Source: Drosophila pseudoobscura (Eukaryota > Arthropoda > Insecta > Diptera > Drosophilidae). From it: 64,000 nt of DNA. The notes under the pieces are model-generated. The model saw only the letters and a list, made by a program, of their open reading frames with translations. It searched no databases and was not told where the DNA came from. Every line of letters begins with the position of its first letter. Position 1 is the first letter of the stretch. The DNA lies in the NCBI RefSeq assembly GCF_009870125.1, contig NC_046681.1:18985001-19049000 (forward strand), written 5' to 3'. Positions 1-11,405 of this stretch are shown here, piece by piece. A program made the position numbers and the translations under genes.

Positions 1-84
1 AATTACATCAACAACAATAAAAGTGTGTTGACATTTTTTTTGCCTTTTCACGTCTGTTTTGCTCTATACCCAATGGGTATGACA

Positions 85-102
85 GTGTGTGTGTGTGTGT
101 GT
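85..102. repeat. (TG)n microsatellite
   Basis: Nine uninterrupted GT/TG units, typical of Drosophila noncoding DNA. Confidence 0.9.
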
Positions 103-3037
103 TGGTGTTAGTGAGTGCTAGTAGGGGGTAGTATTAGTATTATTGAGGGCTGGAATGGTCTACGTGTTGGAAATTATCAAGCCCAGCTTGTCGTCGCGAC
201 AGCACGCACGAACATCCAGAAACTACCACACACTGACACACATATCTCTATATTTGCATACAAATGTTTCTACATACATATAGTATGTATGTACGTATGT
301 ATTTAAACGTATTTATGTAAAGTGTAAAGTTTTGCCGGCAGAAACAGCGACAGCGACTGCGATCGCAGGGCACAATTTTGAATTCTGGTTCTCTGGGACG
401 CGTCCGTTAAAGAGAATAAACTGAAATGAATGACAAGCGGCAGAAAGCCTATTGATTTTCAATCAATATTTTGTCTAAACATATGCACATGTATGCTTGT
501 ATGTCTGTACATGTGTGTTGGAGGTAACGGTGGTATTTGTATGTACAGTGAAGGCTCGACAATTGGATACAGATGTTTCCGGGGCTACTGCACGAGTATT
601 TCATCATTTGTCTACATTTGTCTAAATAAAACAAAAGAAATTTCTTTTTCATTCAATTATATTGATGTTGAAACTTTGATTTTTTTGTTGTTGTTTGTTT
701 AATGGAATAAAATCGTTTAAATATGACAAAATTTTTCAAATTGTGGTTCAGAATGCGGTTTATTTTATCTGAAACTTCTCCATTGTGTAACTTGTTGATG
801 GTTTCTTTCGATACGACCCATTTTTGTAGAGTGTGCGAAAAGAGGCCAACCTTTTGAATGATTACAAACTGTTATCTCGGATTCAAGAACATCATTTTTG
901 TTTTTCTGTAATGGTGTTTCCAATAACTGAGGTTTCCGAATGTCGAGCGTCCTCTGTACGAAACTATGGGATGGCACAAAGTTTCTTTTAGCTTTCTGTT
1001 ATGTATTTCTTTCTTTTTTTCTATTTTGTATCTCTGTTCGTTCGCTTTGTTCGATTTTCTTGAATTTGTTTTGCATTTGAATTGGGAATTGCTATAGCTT
1101 CTTCTATCTTCCCCTCTCTACCTCTCCCTCTCCCGCGGCCACATCTTCTTTCACGTTTCTTTTCACCTTTGGAGACACGACGCGACTTGGAATCGACTCG
1201 CTCACGCATGCATAATAATCACAGACGTCGCGGGGAGTGAAGTTGATGTGTGTGTGCGTGTGTGTTGTGTGCTCTCTGCCGGCATGGACGTTGACTGCTC
1301 TGCCAGCGTAATCGCTGCTGCTTTTTATTATCTTTTGATTGCGCCGCTGCTGCTGCTGTGTGCCTGGCTGCCTGCCTTCATGATTGTTGTGGTTGTTACT
1401 GTTTGTCGCCTATTTTTTTGCCGTTTGCTGCTCATTGTTTATATCAATTCCCTTTTTGTGCTCGCTTGCTCTCTCTCTCTCTCTCTCACCTCCCTATCCC
1501 TATCTACCTTTTTGTTTAGTTGAATTTACTTAATTTGTTTTTGTGGTCGCCGCCTGTCCCAAGTCCTATTTAAACCACTCTCTCTCTCTCTCTCTCTGTG
1601 TCTCTGTCCCTCTTCCCCTCGGGGACTGTCACCTCCAGTTCGAACTGCAGCTGGAAGTTCGAGCAGCAGTGCAAAACCAACCTTTGGTGCACTTTTCCAA
1701 TCAGAGTTGGTTGCACTATACCCTTTCAATAAAGGGTATGAAGGTTTGGATGAGATGTTTGGATGGAAACGAAAGAAGCCACATAATGTTCATGTGTACT
1801 ACGAAAAAAACTATTTGTTTCGAAAGATAATAAAAACAAACGAGTCACATTGCAGTTTCATTAGTTGTTACAAAATGGAAATGACTTTATCAATGGTTCG
1901 GCAAAGGGTACTGAAACCTTCGAGCACCGCAACAAGCATTTCTTTCCTGTTATTGTTGTTTCTTTCACTTTGTTTGTTGTTATTTGTCACGCCTCTCGTC
2001 ATCGAACCGTTAGAGAGGCAAAGCAGATACAACAATAAAAATAACAACAAGAACTAGTACCGTTAATGGGAGCGCTGGAGCTGTCATGTTTGCTTACGAG
2101 CGGCGGCTTCATTTCCGCTCCAGCCAGGACATGGGAGTGGGTGTGGTGTGTGAGCGAAGGGACTCTGCTGCTCTGCTGAAGAAGGAGCGCTGCTCTGCGC
2201 TGCGCTGCCCTCTGGAGCTGTCACATGTCTGGACGAAGATGCAGGAGCGGCTTCAGGTGGTATACCCTGTAGCTGGAGCTGTATAGAAAGGTGTGCTGAG
2301 CAGGGTGTGTAGAGTGCCCTAGAGTAGGGAAAAGCTGTTCCCTTTTTGGGTTGAATAGTGAAAGCTTCAAGTAAAAGTACCCTATTATGTACGCCAGGCC
2401 TACGACCACTTAAATTTGTGCAATTGGAGTCACTTTTGTTATTAAATTACATGACTATCAATGTCGTATACCAAAAGATACAAAACACCACTTCCAGAAG
2501 CTAACTCGCTTGGGCGGAGAGAATCATTAGGTGGATAGTATTATTTTTAAAGCAGGTGGTATGGTATGGTATGGTATTCTTCCATCCAAAGCAAATGTCT
2601 ATTAATTAATTACAAACTTTTCCATATAGTATTCCTTCTTTTGGACAACCGCTTTTCACTCCACCCATCAGAACTTTTCATTCTATTTTGTAGCTTTTCA
2701 ATCAGAACTAATTTATTTTAAGGGCCTTAATTAAGGGGCCCTAAACTAGACAATTATTGCCCTGAATTACTATTTTTCCATTACAGGGTGTCTGTCTTCA
2801 TCGAAATGCTTCATGAAACCATCCTGTCAATCCTTTGGCTTCATTTCTGTTCCCGTTTCTCCTTCACCACGGCAACCACTTGTTTTCCCAGGCACAACAG
2901 CAACAGACACACACACAAACACACATCTATTGTACACCCCATTGGCACCCATACACCAACATATTTATTGACTGTTTCCAACCAGCCCCTTTTGGCAGGA
3001 CACTGCCACCACACTACCCGTTGTCCTCACTGCGTCG

Positions 3038-3040
<3 letters not shown>

Positions 3041-3070
<30 letters not shown>
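3041..3070. repeat. (TCG)n trinucleotide microsatellite
   Basis: About ten TCG units in noncoding sequence. Open frames run through it on the plus strand (poly-Val or poly-Arg) but have no other coding character. Confidence 0.85.
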
Positions 3071-3071
<1 letters not shown>

Positions 3072-3718
3072 AGTCAGCTTCGCTGCTGCCACTGCCCAAG
3101 TCAGAACGTCGCGTCGTCGGCATTCCGGCGCGTCTTCAACAGATGAAAAACTTTTTGCTGGAAAGTCGCACGCGCTCTGAACGCCTCAGCGCGCCCCGAG
3201 AACGAACGCCTGCCTCCGCCTCTCCTGGAGGGCACATAAAAATGTGCTTAAATCCTCGAAAGTTTCATAATTAAAAAAAAATCCCATGAGTGCATCCGTG
3301 ATACCCCATTGTGCCCCAATATGTGTTAGTGGAAGTGCCAGAGTGTGTCAGTGTCAGTGAGTGCCACAGTGCCACAGTGCCACAGCGCCACAGTGTGTGT
3401 TAGCCCGCCTTTTTGTGGCAGCATATGGCAGCATAATTCACAAGATTCTCGGTGAGATTTCCATTTGTTTTACATAAATACCCAAACCGATGGCCATTCC
3501 GATGCCTCATACCGGTGCCTGCCCCGTTCCGGGGGCAATTGCCACAGTGCCCCAACAATTCCATTTAATTCAATTGACGGCAATCTCTGATGGATGCCCC
3601 ATCCACATCCAGGGCGTATACGCAATGTGTGTTGGGTTTTTTGGTTTTCGGTTCGGTTTTAGGATGGCTTTTTGGTGTTTCAGGGGCTTCGCTTGGGGGT
3701 CTTGGGTTACCGCTGCCA

Positions 3719-3773
3719 CCGTAACCCGTAACCCGTAACCCGTAGCCCGTAGCCGTACCCCGTAGCCGTAGCC
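3719..3773. repeat. Tandem array of CCGTAAC / CCGTAGC units
   Basis: Consecutive 6-7 bp units: CCGTAAC three times, then CCGTAGC and CCGTAGC/CCGTACC variants. A single point-variant family, so it looks like recent slippage expansion of a heptamer. Confidence 0.85.
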
Positions 3774-5474
3774 TTGCTTTGCATATCGTCTGGTAAACAG
3801 AAAACAACTTCTTCGATTACCATACATGTCTATATGTATTTTCCCTTTCAATTTTGTGGCCCCCCTCCGCTCCACTCCCCGCAATTCCGATGCCTGTTTG
3901 ACGATTTGCATTACGATTCGGATACCAATCGACGAGCTGCGATCTCATTTATTCCGGTTGGTACATCAGGCTTCACGCCCAATTAGCCTAAAAGCCCAGG
4001 CCCCCCCTCCGCCCTTTCCTGCTGGGTGGGTGGCTAGGGGGGAAGGTCGATTATCCATCCAGCTGGTGGGCTAATGGTCGCCAATGGGTCATCAATGGTA
4101 AACAACATTTGCATCGTTCGCGTCCAGCGAAAGTGTATTACCATAATGAATTCCAGTTGCGACACTCGTCGGGGTCAGTTCTGTGTGCTCCGTGTGCTCC
4201 TCCGCGTTCTTCTCCCATCCATCGGTAGTACACTCTCTCTCACCGGCTTCCTATTCAAATTATACACACGATGTGGCTGCCCCCGGATGCCGCTGTCTGC
4301 CCCTTTGGCTGGCCCTGTCCCTGGGCCACAACCAACTCACAGGTGGTCGCCATGAATGGACTGTGGATGGAACTCCCGCCGTTGCCAATGCCGATGCCGA
4401 TGCCGCCTGGGTATTACGATTGCATTCCGGGAAAGTCCGGTAGGTGCATGTGGGGAGGACACCCCACATCGTCCATTGGCTTCTCTGGCAATTATCTGTG
4501 ACAATTATTGGTTTTTTTTTTCTTTCTACCGTCCAGTCTGTGTGCCAGTCTGTGGCCCAGTTTTGTGGTGGGCGTTGACATTGAACGGGGCAGTGGATAG
4601 TGGACAGCAGTAGGGGATATCCATCCATCCATTCCAGTCCATCCATTCAACCGTCCAACCATCCCCTATAGCCATAGCTATAGTACGGGGGTCAATCATT
4701 AATATTTCATGAACAGTCCACATTTCCATTTCACAAAGTCCGCGTTTTAAGTCCGTTCGCTGTCTGTTGGTGGGTTTCCCAACATTTACCTCTGCCGCTG
4801 CCACCTACCTCTAGCGGTGCTTCTGCTGCTGCTGCTGCTACCCCTTCCTGGTGGATTCCTCCTGCATTTAGACATAAAAAAGACACCCAACCACTGACAC
4901 ACTTGCCAGCAAGGACCCCTGCGTGCGCCGACACTGAAGACCAGCCACATTTAATGACCAACAAAAGCGAATTTGTGGCACGGGTGCAGAGAAATGAATG
5001 GGAATTTTCCATTTTTCATTTAAATGCCAGGCATAATTGCTTTTTCCTGTAGCCACGTGAATGAGTGTGCACGGTTAAAGGGGTTCGTTGGGGGGCGGTC
5101 ACCGACAATTGCGAATGCAATTTGAACAAAAGGGAAATCCACTCAAGAACTGCACACACACACAGGATAAATGGGAAAATAACCTTGTTGCGGGAGGAAA
5201 CAGGGGAAAGATTGAGGCAAACTTTTGACCTTCGGTTCCGCTGTTGTCCATTTCATTCATTATTTAAATGAAAAGTTGTGTTTTCCTGGGTTTAAAGATA
5301 TTTTCAAGATAGTTCTGCTATAGATACAACTGCATTGGGATACAAATTATAAAGGATAATCCGTTGTGTCACTCCCACTCCCACTTAAATTAATTAACAG
5401 AAATCCCTGATCGCAGAATCGTAAAGAGGGGTCTTATATACAAGATGATCACCTGCAATCGTTTCAGTATTATA

Positions 5475-5714
5475 GCCAGAACAAAGGACTCTCCCGCTTC
5501 GCTTTACCTCTCTTTTGATCCCTCTCTCTCCCAGTGCAGCTAAGCAGCAAGATTTGTGGTTTCATAAGCTGCAAGAGAGCGCATGAAACTCTCCCTTCCT
5601 TGTCTCAATTTGGCCAGAATGAAGGATACTTCTCGGGCTGTCTGTATAGCTCTCCCTCTATCTTTTCCTCTCTATCTCAGCGTGGCTTAGCGGTAAAGGT
5701 TGGCTTTTCATAGG
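5475..5714. repeat. Diverged direct tandem duplication (about 100-bp copies, 138-bp offset)
   Basis: Copy 1 (about 5475-5570) and copy 2 (about 5613-5714) share in the same order GCCAGAAYRAAGGA, a pyrimidine-rich block, an AGCNNNNCTAAGC / GCNTGGCTTAGC block and a TTTCATARG end. Similarity is moderate with small indels, so the duplication is old. It could be a remnant of a short repeat family; no transposon termini or coding sequence are visible. Confidence 0.6.
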
Positions 5715-6560
5715 TGAAATATTTGTAATTTCTTGCGTTCACTTTTAGACTTTTAATTATTTCCATTCAAACAATTCCACAAATAATACAATACAACCTT
5801 TTTTTTAGCAAGAATTAATTCCATTGATAAGGTACCCGAAGCTCAAAATTTTATTATTATTCTACATAATCGATCCCGAAATACAGATCATTATTGTCAG
5901 CGGTTCTTGGAAGCATTGAAACACATGGATTAATTAGCGACATCACTATCTAAAGTACTTCATTATTCTCAGTAAATTCAAAAGCGTAGATCAAGAGATC
6001 AGCAAAGGAGGAAAAAATACCCGAAAACATCTCAGTAAATTTGGAAATATGTACAATATTAAATTGAATACACATAGATCCCATTCTACGAATGAATCAT
6101 CAACGAAATTTATCTTGATCCCAAATTGGGGAATACAAAGAATATAATCTTTGCTCGCTCTAAGAACCGATTCAATGAAACGCTTCTTAGATAGAAAAAG
6201 TCGAAAGTATTTTCTAAAATGCAAATGTAATTGTTTCTGTTATATTTTTACTTTTAATTTTATTTTTGGTATTTTTAAAAACTTTTATTGGCAATGTGTT
6301 TTCCCTTTTATTGATTATCTTAAGACTTTCATTATTTTTGAATTTTTTAGTATTTTATTGGAATTTCTTTTGGTATTTTGTTTAGTATTTTTAGAGTATT
6401 TGTTGGAAAACGTTATTCTGGAGGCTAACTTGCATTTTTAGCTATAAAGCCAGTAGACCTCGGCTACGCCGATGGCCTTGCCTTTTTCCTCTATGATTAT
6501 ATTTTTTGGAACATAAAACATTGGCCTTCTCTTTTCTCTTTCGTGACTGCAGCCGTCAGC

Positions 6561-9500
6561 ATGCAAGCGGCGATGGACACGGCCGCCATGGCCATTGCCG
6601 TGGGTGTCGGTGGATCCTCGAGCTCCAGCTCCGGACCGGGGAGCAGCAGCAGCAGCGGAAGCAGCAGCAGCAGTGGCTATGGCAGTGCCACAACCACGCC
6701 CACCACGCCGCTGAGCAGCGGAGGGGGAGGAGGACACTACGAGGCCTCGCCCACATCGATGCCGATGGCGACGATAGCCACAGTGGCACCGTTCTACAGC
6801 GAGGCACTTACCTCCATGGATGCACAGCAGCGGCAGCAGCAGCAACAGCAACAGCAGCAGAATCAATCGCACTTTTATCACCAGAACTACGGCTATGGGA
6901 ATACCCTGCCCCTGACCTCGCCTTTGGATGCGGCTGCCTACAATGCGTACAGTGGGGCATACAACGCGTACGGCAGTGGGGCAGCCACAAGCAGCAGCTA
7001 TCAGGGAGGGGCACGCTACGAGAAGCTAGCCCCAAGCTCGAGCTCAAAGTACAGCGGAGGAAGTGCAGCCATCGGCGGAGGAGGAGCAGCAGGAGGGGGA
7101 ATGAAGCCCCAGGCTGCAGCCACGCCTTTCTATGCCCAACCCTTGGCGCAGCCAGGAACCAATGGAAGCGGAGGAGGAGGAGGAGCAGGAGGCTACATGA
7201 TGAACACGAATCATCCCTACGATCCCTACAAGTACAAGATGCCCGCCCAAGTGGCACCGCCGCCGCAAGCGCTTCAGCCGATGGTGCAGCCGTCCAACCA
7301 GACGACGGCATCCGCGGGGCAGCCTCAGTACGGGCATGGACTGGCCATGAATCCCGGCCAGAGGCAGCAGCAGCTGCAACAGCACCAGCAGCAGCAGCAG
7401 CAACAACAATTCTCGCAGTTGGAGGCCAACTTTGCGGCCATCAAGCCGAGCAGTCGCTACCAGGGCATACCCCACCAGAGCATGCCGCCGTCTCAAGTGC
7501 CGTACGGCACTCCGCCCGGGGCAGCGTCCTCCTCTGGTGCCCCAGCCACGCCCTACTACGACAAGTACGGAGTCATGGCCATGCCTCCCATGTACCCCTC
7601 GAACGGGGGGCTGCCGCCGATGTACACTCCGCCGGAACTGGCGCCGGAGTCGGCGTACCGCAAGTCGGGAAGCAGCTGCCACTGGAGCGTGGACTACAAC
7701 GCCGCCAATTGTCGATCTCTGCCGCCGGTGGCCCCAGCCCCCAGCAGCTCCTACCATCATCCGCAGAGCAATGAGATGTATTACGGCGGCGGAAAGTACG
7801 ACAAGTACGGGAATCCTGCAGCGCCGTATGCCAGCAATCCTTATCCCACGACCATCGCGCAGCCGCCGTACGGAGCACCCGCCGGTCGGAACATGTGGTC
7901 TGTTACGGAGAATCCAGCCCAGCCCAATCCCCGCCAGAACTGCTGCTCCCAGGCGGCATATCCGCAGCAGAACTGCTACTATCCAAGGAGCAACGTGCCC
8001 CAGCCACCGCCGCCGCAGCAGCATCAGCAGCAGCAGCAGCAGTACCCGGTAAGCGGGGCCACGAAGCTGAAGCATCCGATAACCTCTGACCTCTACGCGC
8101 CCTACGACACAGCCCCACCGCCCACGCAGCTGGGATACGGCTACGGGGCGGGGCAGCAGGTGGGAGGATCCTCTGCCACGAACATCAGTCCCAATCAGAG
8201 ATACGTGGCGCCTCCCTTGAACATGGGAATGGGAATGGGGATGGGGATGAACATGGGAATGGGCATGGGCATGGGAATGGACCCCAGCATCAGCCTCAGC
8301 GGTGGAGGCGGCGGCGGCAGCTACTACAACGATCTCAATCTCAATCTGAACAGCCTGGAGGGCTACGTGCCACAGGTGGTGCCGCAGATGCCGCCACAGC
8401 AAACGCATCGTGGCCCCTACCAGGATTACCGCAAGAGATCATCCGCTTCTGCGTCGGCAGCGGGGAACTGCTACCTGGGACAGCAGGGAGGAAGTGCGGG
8501 ACCCCTGAGTGGAGCCCTCACCAATCTGGAGGCACATGTGGACAGCTATGTGGGGTACAATCACCATGCCACTGCCTCCAATTCCCACTTTGGCATGGAA
8601 GCCACAAAGACATCCCCCCAGACATGCAACATTCGCGATTTTCTGGCCACGTGGAACGACGATGAGGACGAGGCCGCCGCCGAGCCACAGGCCGCAGCAG
8701 TGGCATTGGTGGCTCCGACTGTGCCACCGATTCAGGCGGCTACACCGAATTTTATGTACGAATCTCTGCCTCCGAGTGGACCCCAGGCCACCGCTGTGGT
8801 GGTGGACCATCAGGCGGCGGGGATTAATCTCCCGGACATCATAATAGACATTGAAAAGGCCACGAATGTCGGGGGAGGAATCGTCCCATCGGGCGTGGAC
8901 TCCTTTGGGAGCTTCGATGTGGAGAAGGAGCTGGATGAACTGCGCCTGAAGACAGGCGTTTCCTCCGATCAGTGTCCCGCGGAGAACGACGCCCTGGCGG
9001 AGATTCTACGCGTGGAACAACCTCCTGCCTCTTCTGCTCCAGTGGAACCCCTAGAGCTACCTCTGCCCAGTCCCATTCTCCAGAGCGTAGCAGGGATCAT
9101 GCATGCTGCGGAGGAGCCTTCACCCACACTGGACTTTGACACCAACAACAGCTCCAATTCGAACGAATCCACCTTCGCCAAGGAGTACGAGACATTCATC
9201 CACAAGATCGAGGGCAGTGGAAGCGAAGCGGAGGAGACGAACGCCCAGGACGACAGCGAATATCGAGAGCACGCGAAGCGTTTCAAGTTCTACAAGAGGA
9301 AGCGCAAGAACACGGAACCACAGGAGCCCCAGAAACAAGAGGTGGAGCAGCAGCAACAGGAGGAGGAACAGAAGGAGGTCGCACCCAGTCCAAAGGCAGT
9401 AAAGCTCTCACCCCAGAAGCTGCTCGCACGCCGTCGTCGCAATCGCATCAAGATGCTAAAGATCCTGGAGTTTGAGAGTCCGAAGCTCAAGTACCGGCAC

Positions 9501-11405
9501 TACTTCAAGGCCCTGAAGCTACTGCGGAGGAGATACGCCAGCAGCAGGACGCGAGAGCAACACAAGACCCGGATGCGGCGACATCTGGCACTCAAAAAAG
9601 AGCGTCGCTTGCCGCCCATTAAGCGGCTGATCAAGAAATACGCCGAGGGATCGGGGAGCTCCGCAACGCAGCTCTACAATCCCCAGAGCCTCACGGGTCT
9701 GAGTGTTTCCGCCTTGAACACGAAGGCTTTTAGGAGCAGCCTGCTGCAGTCCTCGGGCCGGGAGACGGTTATCAAGAGCGGCTACGGGCTACAGAAGAAG
9801 ACTGAAGAAGGAATCGAAACTGAGGATAGAGATCTGGGGCCAGAACAGGAGGAGGAGAACACTATCCAATCTGTGGATCTGTTGCCACATTTCAAGGGCT
9901 TCGATGACATCGAGAATACGAATCTTTCGCCGAAGGCCAAGCTGCGAGTGGAGCCCGAGGAGGCGGAGGAGAAGGTCCTGGCCCAGTCATCCGTGGCGGA
10001 GGTAACCAAAGCCAAGGAGCGGGAGATTCAGGCCTGGCTAAGGAACAACAGCATGGAGGAGGATGTGGTCGAAGTGCCTGTTCCAGAAGAGCCCAAACCA
10101 ATCGTTGTCGCGTCTCCAGCTCCATCCTCCTCTTCCTCGTCATCATCTTCGAGTTCGAGCTCGAGCTCTAGTTCCAGCTCCGACGATGACAAGGATTCAA
10201 CGAGCAGCAGCAGCCAAGAGGAGGACTCCTCCTCCACCAGCAGCAGCAGCAGCAGTAGCCCCTCCGTGGCAGAGGCCGCAGAGGTGGCCGAGGAGAGCGA
10301 CTTCAATGAGATGGCCGCGCTGGAGAGAGAGCTCTCTCAATCGCAGATCCTGGAGCCAGCAGCGGAACCTGCGGCAGCTATACTGGAGGACATGGTCATG
10401 CCTCAGGAGGAACCAATCTCTTCTGCTGCCCCCATTCCCGAGGAGGCATCCAACAATGATATTGCCAAGCTGAAGCAGATTCTGGAGAGCGATGGCGAGG
10501 AGCAGACCACAGTGCGGAGCCCATCTCAATCCCCCAACCCAACCCCATTGCAATCCCCGAACCCGCTCCCCTTCACATCCCCCTCCAATGACACCTCCTC
10601 CATCGTACCAAAGCTAAGTGACCTTAGTAAAATTGCCTTAAATAGTTCCTTAAAAACTAGAGAATTAGACATAAGACCAAGCGGGGATCCAGAGGAATCC
10701 CTGCCCGCCTTTGAGCCGGATTCAGAGGGAGCCCAGGCAGCGGATCGAAAGGAATCCCAGCTGCCCCCATTTGAGGACAAGTCCCAGACCCCTTTGGAAG
10801 CACCCGAGTCCCAGGCTGCTTTTGAGCCGCATGTGGCAGCAGAAGAGGAATCCCTGCCCGCCTCTGAGATGCCGGAAACACCACGTGAACTGAGCGTCGA
10901 GGATGCCCTGGCGGAGATGTATCAACAAATAGGCGTGGCCTCCGACCCTGAGGACTTTGAGGGCGACAAGGATGCAGACACAGAAGGAAATCCAAGTGGA
11001 CCGGACATGCTGCTGATCAATCTGGCGGAGATCTTTGACACCAGCAGCGATCTCTATGTGGTGGAGTGCGACATGAACGAGAACATCCTTGAGATTGTGG
11101 CCAGCGAGCAGGAAGAGGAGGCGCAGGATCGCAGCCAAGAGCAGGCCTTGCAGCTCATCCAACTGCTGGCCGAGCCACAGCCCGAGCTGATCCACCACGA
11201 GGAGATCATCCCAGACAGCCAGACGGAGCTGCGTCAGCGTCGGCGCCAGCTCTTGAAGTATCTGCATTTAAAGTATGCCCAGAGACCGATCGGTAGGTTC
11301 TATCATGCCCAGCGGATTCTCAAGAAGTACAGGCGGAGGAGAGGGCCAGCAGCAGCAGTAGCAGGAGCAAGGAAGCATCGGGAGTCCAGCTTCTACCAAA
11401 GATAG
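6561..11405 (+). CDS. Large low-complexity, basic/acidic nuclear-type protein, unrecognised (1614 aa)
   Basis: One uninterrupted frame. The start is the first ATG after a strong acceptor (AG at 6551-6552); in-frame sequence further upstream lies inside the intron. I do not recognise the family. Residues 1-650 are Gly/Ser/Ala/Gln/Pro/Tyr-rich with poly-Gln tracts (about 91-100, 270-285, 485-495) and a Met-Gly repeat encoded at 8222-8280. A distinct motif CNIRDFLATWNDDEDE lies near residues 689-704. A strongly basic module (about 954-1030, RRRRNR and RLIKKY) recurs at the extreme C terminus (about 1552-1613). Between them lie acidic segments, a run of about 20 Ser (1189-1210) and short repeats around ES-x-P-x-FE (1375-1435). 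Basic clusters plus disordered activation-like regions suggest a chromatin or transcription role; that is inference. Codon use is GC-rich except at about 10606-10680. Confidence 0.75.
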   Translation: MQAAMDTAAMAIAVGVGGSSSSSSGPGSSSSSGSSSSSGYGSATTTPTTPLSSGGGGGHYEASPTSMPMATIATVAPFYSEALTSMDAQQRQQQQQQQQQNQSHFYHQNYGYGNTLPLTSPLDAAAYNAYSGAYNAYGSGAATSSSYQGGARYEKLAPSSSSKYSGGSAAIGGGGAAGGGMKPQAAATPFYAQPLAQPGTNGSGGGGGAGGYMMNTNHPYDPYKYKMPAQVAPPPQALQPMVQPSNQTTASAGQPQYGHGLAMNPGQRQQQLQQHQQQQQQQQFSQLEANFAAIKPSSRYQGIPHQSMPPSQVPYGTPPGAASSSGAPATPYYDKYGVMAMPPMYPSNGGLPPMYTPPELAPESAYRKSGSSCHWSVDYNAANCRSLPPVAPAPSSSYHHPQSNEMYYGGGKYDKYGNPAAPYASNPYPTTIAQPPYGAPAGRNMWSVTENPAQPNPRQNCCSQAAYPQQNCYYPRSNVPQPPPPQQHQQQQQQYPVSGATKLKHPITSDLYAPYDTAPPPTQLGYGYGAGQQVGGSSATNISPNQRYVAPPLNMGMGMGMGMNMGMGMGMGMDPSISLSGGGGGGSYYNDLNLNLNSLEGYVPQVVPQMPPQQTHRGPYQDYRKRSSASASAAGNCYLGQQGGSAGPLSGALTNLEAHVDSYVGYNHHATASNSHFGMEATKTSPQTCNIRDFLATWNDDEDEAAAEPQAAAVALVAPTVPPIQAATPNFMYESLPPSGPQATAVVVDHQAAGINLPDIIIDIEKATNVGGGIVPSGVDSFGSFDVEKELDELRLKTGVSSDQCPAENDALAEILRVEQPPASSAPVEPLELPLPSPILQSVAGIMHAAEEPSPTLDFDTNNSSNSNESTFAKEYETFIHKIEGSGSEAEETNAQDDSEYREHAKRFKFYKRKRKNTEPQEPQKQEVEQQQQEEEQKEVAPSPKAVKLSPQKLLARRRRNRIKMLKILEFESPKLKYRHYFKALKLLRRRYASSRTREQHKTRMRRHLALKKERRLPPIKRLIKKYAEGSGSSATQLYNPQSLTGLSVSALNTKAFRSSLLQSSGRETVIKSGYGLQKKTEEGIETEDRDLGPEQEEENTIQSVDLLPHFKGFDDIENTNLSPKAKLRVEPEEAEEKVLAQSSVAEVTKAKEREIQAWLRNNSMEEDVVEVPVPEEPKPIVVASPAPSSSSSSSSSSSSSSSSSSSDDDKDSTSSSSQEEDSSSTSSSSSSSPSVAEAAEVAEESDFNEMAALERELSQSQILEPAAEPAAAILEDMVMPQEEPISSAAPIPEEASNNDIAKLKQILESDGEEQTTVRSPSQSPNPTPLQSPNPLPFTSPSNDTSSIVPKLSDLSKIALNSSLKTRELDIRPSGDPEESLPAFEPDSEGAQAADRKESQLPPFEDKSQTPLEAPESQAAFEPHVAAEEESLPASEMPETPRELSVEDALAEMYQQIGVASDPEDFEGDKDADTEGNPSGPDMLLINLAEIFDTSSDLYVVECDMNENILEIVASEQEEEAQDRSQEQALQLIQLLAEPQPELIHHEEIIPDSQTELRQRRRQLLKYLHLKYAQRPIGRFYHAQRILKKYRRRRGPAAAVAGARKHRESSFYQR

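Larger units (their letters stand above)
1..6552. other. Noncoding upstream/intronic region
   Basis: No credible protein gene is visible; open frames here are short and made of simple sequence. The stretch holds a (TG)9 run at 85-102, CT-rich tracts near 1466-1488 and 1580-1597, a (TCG)n run at 3041-3070, a CCGTAAC-type tandem array at 3719-3773, a diverged tandem duplication at 5475-5714, and a T-rich AT tract from about 6230 to 6440. It ends in a good splice acceptor (AG at 6551-6552) eight bases before the ATG of the next gene, so at least its right part is probably an intron in the 5' UTR of that gene. I could not place the upstream exon. Confidence 0.6.

Noticed and set aside
5678-5700. 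tRNA-like segment (A-box-like TGGCTTAGCGGT)
   Set aside because: No B box GGTTCGANTCC follows at the right distance and no cloverleaf can be drawn, so no tRNA gene is called.
6808-8408. Long open frames on the minus strand and in other plus frames across the 1614-aa gene
   Set aside because: They are shadows of GC-rich, repeat-rich coding sequence; their composition (Arg, His, Cys runs) is that of CAG/GGC repeats read out of frame.
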